From NCBI GenBank assembly GCA_025965735.1, contig JAOPWK010000121.1, positions 1-5,839 on the forward strand: a stretch of 5,839 nucleotides of DNA, written 5' to 3'. The DNA is from Frankiales bacterium (GTDB taxonomy: Bacteria; Actinomycetota; Actinomycetes; Mycobacteriales; SCTD01). A program made the translations under genes and the position numbers. This document shows, piece by piece, positions 5,708 through 5,839 of this stretch; the stretch's first letter is position 1; every line of letters begins with the position of its first letter. Below the pieces are notes generated by a model. That model made no database searches. It saw only the letters and a program-made list of their open reading frames with translations, and was not told the origin of the DNA.

Positions 5708-5839
5708 CCCAGCCCCCCCGCCAGAACCGCCCGACCCCGCGCGCGACGGCCTCGCGCTCCCGCGAGGGCACCCCGGTCACCCGCCGCGCCGCCGCGCGCT
5801 GCTCACCGTCGTCCCGAAGGGCGAGCCGCAGCCGCGGGC
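5704..5839 (+). CDS. ftsI: Start of ftsI (septal peptidoglycan transpeptidase, PBP3-type), cut by the window edge
   Basis: GTG 5704 overlaps the ftsL stop (GTGA) and has GGAGG at 5695-5699, 4 nt upstream. The frame stays open to the edge: 45 codons beginning VTQPPRQNRPTPRATASRSR, a Pro/Arg/Thr-rich basic tail like the cytoplasmic N-termini of actinobacterial FtsI. No membrane helix or penicillin-binding motif is reached, so the name rests on operon position (ftsL is normally followed by ftsI) and tail composition. Only about the first 26 codons (to 5782) look trustworthy: 5783-5839 copies an ftsL segment in another frame. If that copy continued as in ftsL, this frame would meet a TGA after about 59 codons. 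The real gene therefore probably diverges from the bases shown near 5783. Confidence 0.6.
   Translation, partial: MTQPPRQNRPTPRATASRSREGTPVTRRAAARCSPSSRRASRSRG
5783..5839 (+). repeat. 57-bp direct repeat, copy 2 (window end, within ftsI start)
   Basis: Identical to 5242-5298 and running to the last base of the window, so its true length is unknown. The base before it differs (C here, T before copy 1). It is read in a different frame from copy 1, turning RRRALLTVVPKGE-type codons into an Arg/Ser-rich string. An assembly loop at a contig end is the simplest reading; a genuine small duplication is possible. Confidence 0.9.

Overview
The window comes from a very GC-rich genome (by eye well above 70% GC, with G or C at almost every third codon position). 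The gene order mraZ - small ORF - rsmH - ftsL - ftsI is the start of a dcw (division and cell wall) cluster. GTG starts, a short FtsL with a long disordered tail, and the adjoining MoxR/DUF58/transglutaminase-type operon point to an actinobacterium (Actinomycetota). I cannot place the genus.

Layout. Positions 1-2937 hold three minus-strand genes transcribed leftwards: a MoxR-family AAA+ ATPase (1945-2937), a DUF58 membrane protein (585-1937), and the N-terminal membrane half of a TgpA-like (DUF3488/transglutaminase) protein that runs off the left edge (1-588). They are tightly packed (7-nt gap, then an ATGA overlap) and look like one operon. Positions 2938-3439 are a divergent regulatory region of about 500 bp. 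It holds a small dyad close to moxR, an 11-bp tandem repeat array, a minus-strand G-quadruplex motif, a long two-armed inverted repeat, a sigma-70-type promoter carrying three MraZ-type TGGNN boxes in 10-bp register, and a 9-bp hairpin at the predicted mRNA 5' end. The plus-strand genes follow: mraZ (3440-3859), a structured 197-nt spacer, a 54-aa single-span membrane protein (4057-4221), rsmH (4224-5183), ftsL (5180-5707) and the first codons of ftsI (5704 to the right edge).

How it fits together. MraZ is the autoregulatory transcription factor of the cluster, RsmH methylates 16S rRNA, FtsL is a divisome scaffold and FtsI is the septal transpeptidase. The small ORF, rsmH, ftsL and ftsI are joined by 2-nt gaps or 4-nt stop/start overlaps, so translational coupling is likely. 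The MoxR/DUF58/TgpA module is a widespread envelope-associated chaperone/protease-like set whose exact job is not known. Its divergent placement from the dcw operon suggests shared or coordinated control.

Most interesting points: (a) the unexplained nested inverted repeat and adjacent G4 motif between the two operons; (b) a 5' leader hairpin whose 3' arm can alternatively pair with the mraZ Shine-Dalgarno sequence; (c) the unknown small membrane protein between mraZ and rsmH; (d) the last 57 bases, an exact copy of an internal ftsL segment in the wrong frame for ftsI, which most likely marks a misassembled contig end.
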